A stretch of 64,000 nucleotides of DNA from Phyto melanocephala (Eukaryota; Arthropoda; Insecta; Diptera; Rhinophoridae), in NCBI GenBank assembly GCA_941918925.1, contig OW799233.1:83954055-84018054 (forward strand), in the 5' to 3' direction. Each line of letters begins with the position of its first letter. Position 1 is the stretch's first letter. A model generated the notes under the pieces. It did no database searches, was not told where the DNA came from, and worked only from the letters and a program-made list of their open reading frames with translations. Shown here piece after piece: positions 1-10,123 of this stretch. The position numbers and the translations under genes are program-made.

Positions 1-816
1 AACTCTTCTGAGAATTTATTTTTATTTGGGTTAGATCGCTTCATCATATATTCTGTTTTCCTACAATTTAGCAAAATTCTTTAAATTATTAAAAATAAAA
101 AAATAGAACGCTCTTAACAAAAAAAATAAATCGCTATAAAAAATTATCAAAAGCCAAATACGAAATAATCGGGTTGTTTATTTGCTTTAATTTATTTTCA
201 TCAATAAATTATCATGTTCTATCCGTGAGTGTATATATTGTAATGTCTGTTCAACTGTTCATTAATTCATTCAAACATTTTGACAAATGTAATTTTTGTA
301 ATTCACACATTTTACATAATATTTTTTGTCGCATGTCGTTTTTCTTTGGCAAATTTATGCACATTTAATGTTTATGAATAGTGAAAAAATAATACAACGA
401 CAAATAAAATAATACATATGAACGTATATATTAAACTGAAGCACAGTCTCATCAATACATTATGTTATGTTGTTATGTTATGTTTCGATTGCTTACTAAT
501 TCTTATTTTAATTTTAATGTTCCTTAGTAACTACGTTATAGTCAATTCAATTTTTTATCTTAACAGTCTTAAAATATTATTAAAATTTTTGTGGACTTCT
601 TTGTAATATACCCACGTGAAAAAATAAGGGTGGTATAAAAAGCTAGTTCAACACGAGTTCATTGATAATGCCCTAGACTGTAATTTTGATCTACACATAA
701 GCAAAAAAAGTGTGTACGTAAAAATATTAAGGATTTTTACATACAACATGTAAATTATTTACTCGGAAGAGTATGGCCTAAATGTATTTGCAAAAGTAAA
801 AAAAAATACAATAAAA
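1..816. other. Non-coding AT-rich stretch
   Basis: No coding region is recognised; the short open frames here are low-complexity chance frames. A local repeat of the word TTATG lies near 460-482. A TATA-like TATAAAAAG near 634-642 is not backed by other promoter signals. Confidence 0.6.
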
Positions 817-1522
817 ACAAGTAACAGTGCTATATTCGGCCGTGCCGAATCTTATATACCCTTCACAACGTGTAGTCATGCAATAACAATTGTTTGTATC
901 ACCATTCATCTCATATAAAATACATACATATGTATATACTGGTTAGACTAAATGTGGCATCGAATCCCAGCTGAGCCAAAAAAATTTTATCTTATTTTAT
1001 TTAAGATATTATTTATATTTTTTTTAAATTTTTTTAAAAAATTTTTTTAAATTTTTTTTCTTAAATTTTTTTAATTTTTTTTGTTATTTTTTTATTATTT
1101 TTTTATTTTTAATATATTTTTTTTTGTAATTTTTTTTTTTTGGCATGTGTTTTGCATGTATGTATATATGTATGTTGTTGTTGTAATTGTGTAAAAAAAC
1201 GAGGTGGTCGTGGTTTTTTGCTCATATCTCAGAAAGTTATGGGGCGATTGTGCTGAATTTCAATAGCGATTCATTCCTGGATATTTCCAAGAGATTGATA
1301 CCATATACAGATCTGAGGAACATATAGTTGCTTCTAAAAGTTGATTTCAACCAACACACGGACAGACGGGCAGACGGACAGACGGTCAGGGCTTAATCGA
1401 CTCCTCTATTCATAAGCTTTCAGAAAATATATACTTTAAGGGGTCGGAAAAGAAAATTGTAGAAATTACAAACGGAATGACAAAGCTATATATACCCTTG
1501 TGCACCACAGGTGAAGGGTATA
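817..1522 (-). mobile_element. INE-1/mini-me-like element, A subfamily, copy A1
   Basis: Read on the minus strand the element starts at its 5' TATACCCTTCACC (right edge, 1510-1522). It then carries a GTCC/GTCT microsatellite core (seen as ACGGACAGACGG on the plus strand near 1360-1385), a TTG/ATGT simple repeat and a long T/A-only block (about 985-1140). It ends with the 3' hairpin ATTCGGC-CGT-GCCGAAT (834-850), followed by the terminal ACTGTTACTTGT at the left edge. Subterminal inverted repeats, a GTCY microsatellite and a 3' stem-loop define the mini-me/INE-1/Helentron-associated non-autonomous class in Diptera; assignment rests on that architecture only. No protein is encoded. Closely similar copies lie at 24872, 30332, 31071 and 32245. 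Confidence 0.8.
956..978 (-). promoter_or_regulatory. Pol III A-box/B-box-like words inside A1
   Basis: On the minus strand TGGCTCAGCTGG fits the tRNA A-box consensus TRGCNNAGYNGG exactly. It is followed directly by GATTCGATGCC, 10 of 11 to the B-box GGTTCGANNCC. The same pair occurs at 31778-31800 on the plus strand. The boxes abut instead of being about 30-40 bp apart as in tRNA genes, so function is doubtful. Confidence 0.2.
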
Positions 1523-2994
1523 ATATTACCAGAATTTAATATGTTTTTGAATCAACAGAGCAACAACATAAAGTAGCAACAACAGTCAAACATGAAAGAA
1601 ATAAAACGTTACAGTAAAAAACAGCCATAATTTACCAATTAAGCGAAAATGAGCGATTCATTTGCCATAAAATCAGTGAGAATCTCCGATAAAAATCTCT
1701 TCATTTTCATGCAATTGCTGATGTTGTTGCTTTTGTTATATTTACAAGCACTCATACTAAACACAAATGCAACTGTGTTGCATTAACTTGACTTGTAGTA
1801 GGGTCATGTGGATATACTCACTGCCCACAAGTAAAAGAAACACATATTTTAAAAGCAAAATATTTTCTTGTTTTTATTTTCGCGCACGCGTATGGAAAGT
1901 CACAAGTGTTTTTTTTTTTGCCGCCAAAAATGTACATAGGTGTGTGTGGTGCTTTTTATTGTACCCTGTTTTCTCTTTATTTTATTATTAGTTTAATTTT
2001 TGGGCCTGATTATTTTAATCCTTGAGTTTTAAAATACTGCAGTCAGAAGGTACATATTTCTTCAAGCGTATTTTTTTATTTATTTGCATTCTTAATTTTC
2101 CTTTGCACATATTAAGTTTGTATGTATAATAATTTTATATACTATATGTATTTTTTTGGTCCATAATGGTGATATAGAAACTAGTATTACTTAATAAGGC
2201 TTAGATTAGAAAACCGAAAGTTTTGTCTGCTTGAGTGTATACTGGTGGGGCAATAGTGGTTGAAGCGCTCGACTCTACCACCAAGGCTGTAAGATCGAAA
2301 AAATATCTTTTATTAATAGAGATCTTTATTTTAAACATACATATTTTTAAAACCATTTTACAAAAATGGATTAAGGATTTCAGCAATTATTTAACGTATT
2401 AAGCTGAGAGAATCCAACGAAACATATCGGACTACAAGAAATGTTGACTTTGTACATAGCTGCTATAACGCTGCCTTTCTTTATAGGAGAAACAAAACAT
2501 ATTTTTACATACATAGTTATATATATACGTACTTATCCAAACTTTCTCTTACAGACTAGACATTAATTTTGATATTCAGCTCCTTATTTAATGATTTAAT
2601 TGTTCATAATTGCATTAAATACTTCCTGCAATATCAAATAGTAAAAAATTTAAATTATTGATGAAAATTTAAGTTTTAATTCTTTAACTATCTAAGTTTA
2701 TTTTTTAAAAATACATTATTTCTTAAAAAGAAAAAGATAATTGAATAATTTTAAGTATAATTTACATTTAAAAAAAATCAAACAATATTAATCAATAATT
2801 CTTTCGGTGTACAGATAGTGCTTTAAACATGTAATAAAGATAAATATATAGAGTGCACTTGTCGCGTTAGAAATCCGTCAGCTCCTCTGGGTAGGTTAAA
2901 TCTCTCAAAAATTACATCAACTTGCAAAAGCCACATTTATATATCATTACAAAAGATGCAAAAAGCTCCAACTTACCAAATTTTAAAAATCGCC
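1523..2994. other. Non-coding AT-rich stretch
   Basis: I see CAA-rich words near 1555-1590, poly(T) tracts near 1907-1920 and no open frame with recognisable protein similarity. No inverted terminal repeats were found. Confidence 0.6.
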
Positions 2995-3962
2995 TTTTTT
3001 ATACCCGCCACCAAAAAAATGGTGGGGGTATATTCATTTTGTCATTCCGTCTGTAACACATCGAAATATCCATTTTAGACCCCATAAAGTATATATATTC
3101 TGAATCAGGGTTTGATTTGATGACGATTTAGCTATGTCCGAACGTCTGTCCGTATGTCCGTCTGTTGAAAGCACGATATAGGTCGCACCGAAAAAGCTAG
3201 GGGGCTCAAATTTTGCCAGAATCTTTCTTATAGACAAGGTTTGTTTGGTATTGAAAATGGGCGGAATATTAGGAAGAGAGTTATAGCTCGAAAAGCAAGA
3301 GCTTTTCGACCGTGTCCGTCGAACATCGAATAAAATGGAATTGTGTCCAAACGCATTAACATAGACCCATGAAACTACGAATATATATTTCCTGAGTAAA
3401 AATAATATTTTTTCCCGAAAATTGTTTAAATCTATGCATTAGGAGAGGAGTTATCGATCAAAATGTACGAAAATTTATACCGCACAGTGTATTTTTCGGT
3501 ATATTTAAAAACAAAAACGTCATAAAAGCAACAAAATTGGATATACGACTCTGAAATTTTGCACACTTTGCTTTTTGGTGAGTCGCTTTTTTGTAACGGA
3601 AAATCAATGTGCCACGCCCACTTTTACGCCCACCTCCCATATAACGTTTTACCAAAAATTCATACAATTTCTCTATTAATAAAGATTTTGGAATAATAAA
3701 GGACTATATTGAAACATCTAGGTTGTACTCATTAGCAAAAACAACTTTGACACGCCTACTATAACGCCCACTTTTCACGTTATTTACCGTTAGTGAAATT
3801 TAAAAGCTCATAAAACGCCAAAATTAGAGGTATGAAGATAAAATTTGCTACGTATATCCTTCTAATCAATGTAATTTTTCTGCCAAAAAGTTTAGGTGAC
3901 ACGCCCACTTTAACGCCTACGTCCCATATAACGGTTTATCTTAAATTCATGTAATTTCGCTA

Positions 3963-4691
3963 CACGCAAAGAAAAAATATGGTTGTGGTAACCATAATCG
4001 AAGAGCAACATACTATGATTGAATTGTATGATTATGTTTAAAATAATAATGGTTAACAGTTATCATTATTATGTTTAGTTAAAATATCATTCAATAATCA
4101 TGTATATGACTGCAATTGTAATCAACAATCTTTGCTTTTTTACGGCAAATTATTGTCTTTTGCTGTGACATACACATATTGCTTGTACTCACCAATTTAA
4201 TTGCAATTTTTATACCAATATTTTTTTACATTTTCTCGTTTATTTTTAAATTTTCTTCAATTTTTCAAAATTTTTGTTCCTTTTTTTGACATATCAAACT
4301 TTTAAAATAATAAAAATTTATTCAGCAAGAAGAACAATTGAAATCAAATTATTATTAAAAAAATTCATAGCTTGATTATTTTGTAATCATACTGTTGTCT
4401 CACTTATTATTCAATGATTATTTTTAATTATTAATGATTATGAATATCATGTTATTTTTGTCAAATTAATTTTTTTAAATCATACTATTTTTAAATGATA
4501 ACCATTTTGAAATTTTTACGAAAAGTAATCATTAAATGATACAATTCAAACAAATGCTTAATTATGGTGACAAAATATATGATGAAATGAAACAAAAACA
4601 ACTATTACGTGTTTTCGACAACCAAATATTGTTTTAGAAAAAATAATATGACCGTCGTGATCATGTCGTAACCATGGTTTTTCTTTGCGTG
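3963..4691. mobile_element. TA-flanked MITE, family D copy 1, nested in B1
   Basis: The ends are CACGCAAAGAAAAA and TTTTTCTTTGCGTG, with subterminal ATGGTT/AACCAT repeats inside them. Both ends are flanked by TA (3961-3962 and 4692-4693). The homologous B2 element reads straight through this point (CTCTATGGACAG, TA at 18385-18386), which confirms insertion at a TA. At 729 bp it has no coding capacity; the interior is rich in TGATTATT-type words. A TA target and short TIRs suggest a Tc1/mariner-type non-autonomous element. A second copy in the opposite orientation is at 19668-20327. Confidence 0.85.
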
Positions 4692-4980
4692 TATTGACAA
4701 AGTTTTTGGGAAAATAAAGGACTATATTGAAATATCTAAGTTGTATTTATTAGCATAAACTTTATTGACACGCGTACTTTAACGCCCACTTTCATTGAAA
4801 GACTACATTCACAAAAGCATTTTAGTAGCATATCGAAGTTATAAAGGGTGGTTAAATTTTAAGGACCGATGTTGAATTTAAATAAAACACAAATTATTTA
4901 GGAAATTGTTATTATTTCTTTTTATAATGATAATATTTGTATGGTTCAATTATGTATTTAGCAAAATATCGGCCAAATGA

Positions 4981-4993
4981 CCCCCCCCCCCCC
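4981..4993 (+). repeat. Poly(C) run of 13
   Basis: Thirteen consecutive C residues in very AT-rich surroundings, inside the mariner fragment. Possibly an assembly or polymerase-slippage spot. Confidence 0.9.
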
Positions 4994-5204
4994 ATCCTTG
5001 GCACCACTCCTCTATCTGATGGTCCAAATTTTCAATGATAATGTTGATGCTCAATTGTTGGGCATGATGATGAGTCGAGGTTGACCGCTCTTTTGCCACA
5101 CTATCGCAAAAATCAGCAGTGGTTCCCATTCAACGCACTAAGAAGGCATTCACAGATTTTCTAACATTTTATACAGACCTGTTTTGCAGAAATTTAAATA
5201 TTTT

Positions 5205-5408
5205 TTACAATTCTCCCGATTGCGGACGAATTTGAACGATTATGTTGCGCAAAAAAATTACGAAGTGCACAAAATGCATTTTGATTTGAACGCCCATTTT
5301 CATAAAGAACCTGAATAACTTTAAAGCGTTGGTCATTTGCGTATCTTTCCACGGATCAAATTGAGTAAGCTTGAGATTGAGAAATGTCAAGTGAAATGCA
5401 GAAAACAA
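5205..5408 (-). pseudogene. Mariner transposase N-terminal remnant
   Basis: The minus-strand frame contains ALKLFRFFMKMGVQIKMHF followed by VHFVIFLRNIIVQIRPQSG. This matches the usual mariner N-terminal pattern of a first helix, YENxxSxKxxFRAL, then FxxHNxPSExTIR. In mariner proteins this region binds the terminal inverted repeats. The expected catalytic motifs are missing from the 623-bp element, so it cannot be active. The frame's own start codon has no meaning as a gene start. Confidence 0.6.
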
Positions 5409-5613
5409 ATTTAAAGACTAGTTGTAGTTCACCTTCAACATGGGCCCTTAAAATTTAACCACCCTCTACAAAGAAAGTAATACATATTTTATTATAAAGA
5501 GATTATTCCATAGCGATTAACAAAATAATAAATATTGTTCTTTAAATGTACACAGAATTGGTGGTGGGTATAAAAGAGTCGGCACAGCCGAATATAGTTG
5601 CTCTTACTTGTTT

Positions 5614-8600
5614 AGTTTCAATATATATTTTTCAAAATACATGACAACCATAAAGATCAGACTACTTACTCACAAAAAAAAAAAAAAAATAGCGGCATTT
5701 GTAAAAATTTGATTGGAGAAATTCTCGCTTTTAATTACGACATGTTGTTTTTTACTTAAAATGTAAAATAAAAAATAATTATTTATGCCGTTTTAAGTGT
5801 ATTGTATGTGATTAATAGTTTTGTACAAAAATGAATGATTCATTTGATCGCTTGTTTTAATTTAATTTTAATGCAATCTTATATGTAAAATGTACAAGTA
5901 GAAATTAAAAGCAACAAAAATTTAATAAAGAACGAAAAAAATTAAAAAGAAAAAAATATATATGCAATTCTCTAAGGACAGAAATGAAATACATAATATT
6001 GGTAGACAGTCGAACAGACAGATAGAATGAAATAAAGTACATTCAAACACATTTACACAAAACATAATTTGTTGCAAAATGCCCTTTCAAAATGAACAAC
6101 AACAGCAACAATAGATGTTGTAGTTGTCGTTACGAGTCGGGGGAATGCTACTGAAACGGAATTTTGTAACAGTTGCATAAATAATGGAAAAGCAAGAACT
6201 TAGTGGCAGCAAGACAACAAACAAGCACTGCAAATTTAAATGAAAAAAAAATAATAATAAATAAAACAAATAAATAAACAAATAAAATAAAATATGTACT
6301 GAAAAAGCGCGCGTTTGACTCGACGACAACATTTGTTTTGAATGGTCTCACTGGCATCATGCTGATCATTGTGGAATACCAAACATAAGACCAACCAACT
6401 AACGCAAAAATGCAAATAAATATATGTACTCTATATGCAGTGTATAAACTTTTTCCCAAACCCACAAGTATTTAACTCATACAATAAACACAAGGAGGAG
6501 CGAGTTTGTGTTATTTTTATCATTTAATTTGCTTAAATTAATACTGAAAATTAAGCCTCCTTCTGATACATATACACACCACTACATAAGCAGGAAAGCA
6601 TACAGAGCCATACATACAATTAAAATAACATGCAGCTGCCATTACAGTTTTATGGAAAAGTGTTTGACCTTTAACAATTAAATTAAAAGAATAATATATT
6701 TAAATTTTCAGGATTTCATTTTCAGACACGCTGTTCGTTCCTTTGAAATGAAATCATTGTCAAATGGTTAAATATCGATTTTTGTTTTTCGTTTTTTGTA
6801 TCCAGAGCAGAAAACAAAATAATAATAGCAACTGAACTGAAAACATGCTCCATTTTCTGCTGTTCTTTTTTATATGATTTATGGTTGTTCCAAAAATCTA
6901 CATTGCCATATTGTTTTATTATAGAAATTGTTTTTGTTGTTGCTGCTACTGTTGTTTAGTGTATGCACACTACCATGCTAGTTTTACCACCACCATAAGG
7001 CAAGCACATGTGCATGCTGATATACTCAGTGATGATGTTGACTATTTAAAACGAACAAATCGTTGCTCGCTTTTCTACCTACCACAAGCACCACCAATAT
7101 CATCACTACCATCACCACTTCCTTTTACTACCACCATTTTGATTTAGTTTCTAACGTATGATAATTATTTAATTTTTTTTTCTTTTTCTAAATATCAAAT
7201 TTCAATATCAAGTTCTAAATTAATATTCTTGCAAATAAAATCCTTACAAATTATAAGTTGCTAGGATTATAAACGGAAAAAGGACTGCGTAATATATTAT
7301 GACACTTTTAACGTGCCACTCACACCTCATCATATCACTTTACAGGTTTTTCTTTTCGTTCAACTAAACAACCCCTGTTAATTTTTTTGTTTTATGAATA
7401 CTATTGAGCTTCAAATACCACACCCCATTAGACCCAAAAAAAAAATAAATTTATAAATGTAAAAAAAGTGGAAGGAAGAATACGAAATGTTAAAAAAAAT
7501 TAGTTAAATTTACGCCACAATACGAAATGTATGGAGTGACAACATGCGAGTTCATTGATTATGTAGAATGTCCAGTTTTGCACGCACGCACTTAATCACA
7601 TACTCACATACACACATACCACGAATGCACGTGGATTGCTATCAAAAAATTTAACTCTGCCTACTATACGCACCGTACACTGTGGGTTGTAGAAGGCTTT
7701 TTATGTTTCTTATGTTTCTGCAATATGAAAGTAAATTAATTTTTATATATGATTTTCTAGCATCTTGAAGTTAAAATTGCGACTGATATTCAAACATTTT
7801 TCCAACATCAATTCCTTTTTTTGGCATACAAAACTAAAGTGTTACCTAAGTGATTTGTAATAAAATTTTCTGAATCGCCTTCTGAAATGTTTGACTTAAC
7901 GTTTTTTTGAAATACTGATACCTGTATTAGTTTTCGTGCTTTAATTCAAGTACTTTAAGGAAATATCCTTTTTATTTTTTTTTATATTCTCTAGTTCATT
8001 TACATTAAAACTTTGGTTTTTTCTGATTCAGGACAAATACCTTTTTCATTTTTAAATTTATATTCTTTTTTAACACAAACGTATGCAACGTTGTTCTACA
8101 AACTTTATTTTTATAGTTTTGGGATTATAGTTATTAAAATTTATTTCAAATAATATTTATTTATGAGAGCATTTGGTACACGGAGAATTAGAAAAATTAG
8201 ATTTGATGTTTGAATATTGTAAAGAAAAGGATTCCCGATAAGCCGACGCAGATTTTTACTGTTTCAAAAATCATGCTAACTTATTGTAAACAAAGCGTAT
8301 AATCAATCCATTGTGCAAACGCACTGTAATCAGGTGCGTGCAAAGAATTACTACGTAAAAGCTACATTGCTTACATTTAAAAACACACCTTAAACTCTTT
8401 GTAACACATAGAGAAAACTCTTTGCAATGATTACATTGAAGCTAAAATAAAAACAAAAAACCACACTAGATTGATGTACATTTTTCGACCAGACTACAAA
8501 CTAGCCCAAAAATCCTTTTGTAGAATCCCTGGTGTAAAAACAATGACAATTTTCTACACATTTTCTGTGGTGTTTTCACATGGCTTGATTTAATTTTTTG

Positions 8601-9838
8601 TTGCTCTTGTTGATGGAAGATATTGCTACCTTTTTAAGCTTATAAATGAACTGGCGCCCGATATTTTAAAACATATAATATAAGGCCATTTCCATTATTG
8701 TTGTTGTTTCTGCGCAAATATGACCAATACCAACACATCTGTTGGTATAATGTAAGGACATATAAAATGTTTAAGTATGTAGTACAAACAAGTTTGTGTA
8801 TGTTAAAATTCTCCAGCGCGCTGCAGCCATGTGCTATATTTTCCATAAATACACACTGTACACCCTGCAATTTTAGAAGAAGCTTTCCATTTTCTATATG
8901 ACTAGTAGGACAATTACATTTGTTTCACGTTCTCAACTGCGCCGTTGAATTAATGTATTAATTTCTTAACAAAAAATCATATAAAACATTAATATGCAAC
9001 AAATATTAACTATTCAGTAGTTATTTTGCTAACTTAAATTTGTCCTACGCCAGTTGGTTATAATATTGATGAAATTAATTTCAATCGATTTTTAGTTAGT
9101 TAGAAATTTTACAAACCTAAAACAGACTTCGTAAATTGCAGGATATTTAAAACTGAATTAATTTAAGGGATGCCTTATCCTTATAACCCGAAGGCTTGGG
9201 ATTTTCAGATTTTTCAATGATAAAATATTTGCAAACAATTGTTTACGTTAGTTCGTCAATTGAATAATATTTAAAATTCAGTCTTAAATTTTGAGAAAAA
9301 AAACAATTAATTAATTGCCATTTGAAATCCATTCTCTAAACATAGTTTGCACACAACATTATTAAGTGTCTTTGATATCTCTTTGAGGACAAATAAAAGA
9401 GTAAAAATCATCTCCTTTACATAGACCTAAGGGTTGAACAGCTAACTTTATTCAACCTTTTTATTCATTTAAGTAAAGCCAGTCTGCAGTTGATTATTAT
9501 TATTATTATCATTTTGATAAATTAATAAGCTATAATTTAGGAAAATCCTTAAAACTATATAAAATAAATCCCGACAACACAAAAAATAGAGCTGGAAAAA
9601 TTCAGGGATATCAGAAAATGTTATTGGCATCACTGGTAAATATAAATATTTAAAAGGCTGTGTGTATGTGTGATGGTATATGTGTGACTATGATTAATTA
9701 CTTTTGCATAAATTTACATATAAATTTGTATAAGGATGTTAGCCAGCCAACGTAAAGACTAAAAAACCCAGGAAAATGAAAACAAACGTACTGTTGTCTA
9801 CACAAACACACAGGCACACACACATTGATATTTTCCTA
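5614..9838. other. Non-coding stretch with simple repeats
   Basis: No coding exon is recognised. Contents are an A-rich AATAA/AAATA tract (6240-6295), TTG/CTG-rich words (6910-6960), a CCA/TCA-rich patch (7083-7140), CACA-rich words (7580-7620) and ATT trinucleotides (9498-9512). The open frames at 6087-6465 and 6881-7147 translate to poly-Phe/Tyr or poly-Cys/Leu and are simple-repeat artefacts. Confidence 0.6.
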
Positions 9839-10123
9839 CCCAGCAAAAATTAGGAAGTAATGCAAAGTGTATTACATTTTCAAGACTTCTAAATCAATAT
9901 CGCAAAAGCATTATTTTAAGTGACTCGAAAATATTTTTCATAAATGATAAGTTTCAAAATATCTTGAACAAATTATGTAAACAAACAAAATCCACTCATA
10001 AAATATCGACTGCTTTTCACCAAATATGCATGAGTTCTATGGACTTGTTAGGACCGAGTAAGTGTTTTCACCTGGACTTAATATCTTGCAAAATCTCGTC
10101 TTCGTCATCTTTTTTCTGCTGGG
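9839..10123. mobile_element. Small TA-flanked MITE, family E
   Basis: The ends are CCCAGCAAAAA and TTTTTTCTGCTGGG, an imperfect terminal inverted repeat of about 14 bp, flanked on both sides by TA (9837-9838 and 10124-10125). It is 285 bp with no coding capacity. The TA target suggests a Tc1/mariner-type non-autonomous element. No second copy is seen in this window. Confidence 0.65.

Larger units (their letters stand above)
4844..5466 (-). mobile_element. Mariner-like deletion derivative nested in B1
   Basis: The terminal inverted repeats begin AGGGTGGTTAAATTTTAAGG on the left and mirror on the right (CCTTAAAATTTAACCACCCT, to 5465) with a few mismatches. TA flanks lie at 4842-4843 and 5467-5468. 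The B2 paralogue has the intact empty site TTATACAAAG (18531-18540). Inside is the N-terminal helix-turn-helix region of a mariner transposase on the minus strand; the catalytic domain is not recognisable. A run of 13 C lies at 4981-4993. Confidence 0.85.
2995..5613 (+). mobile_element. INE-1/mini-me-like element, B subfamily, copy B1, with two nested insertions
   Basis: The 5' end is TTTTTTATACCCGCCACC, with an immediate palindrome ACCCGCCACC...GGTGGGGGTATA. A GTCCGTATGTCCGTCTG microsatellite core follows near 3145-3165. The 3' end has GGTGGGTATAAAAGAGTC, the hairpin CGGC-ACA-GCCG and terminal CTCTTACTTGTTT. The interior repeats the phrase ACGCCCACTT...CCCATATAACG several times, so it contains diverged internal tandem repeats. 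Removing the MITE at 3963-4691 and the mariner fragment at 4844-5466 leaves about 1.27 kb, close to copy B2 at 17241. Open frames in this element are not genes. Relation to mini-me/INE-1 is inferred from architecture. Confidence 0.8.

Noticed and set aside
3458..3667. Open frame sharing the peptide YMGGGRKSG with another at 17758-17943
   Set aside because: The shared peptide only reflects the repeated CCCATATAACG DNA phrase of the B-type INE-like elements; both frames lie antisense in those elements.
6087..6465. Overlapping minus-strand frames of 81 and 105 codons
   Set aside because: Phe/Leu/Tyr-rich translation of an AATAA-type simple tract, with no family features.
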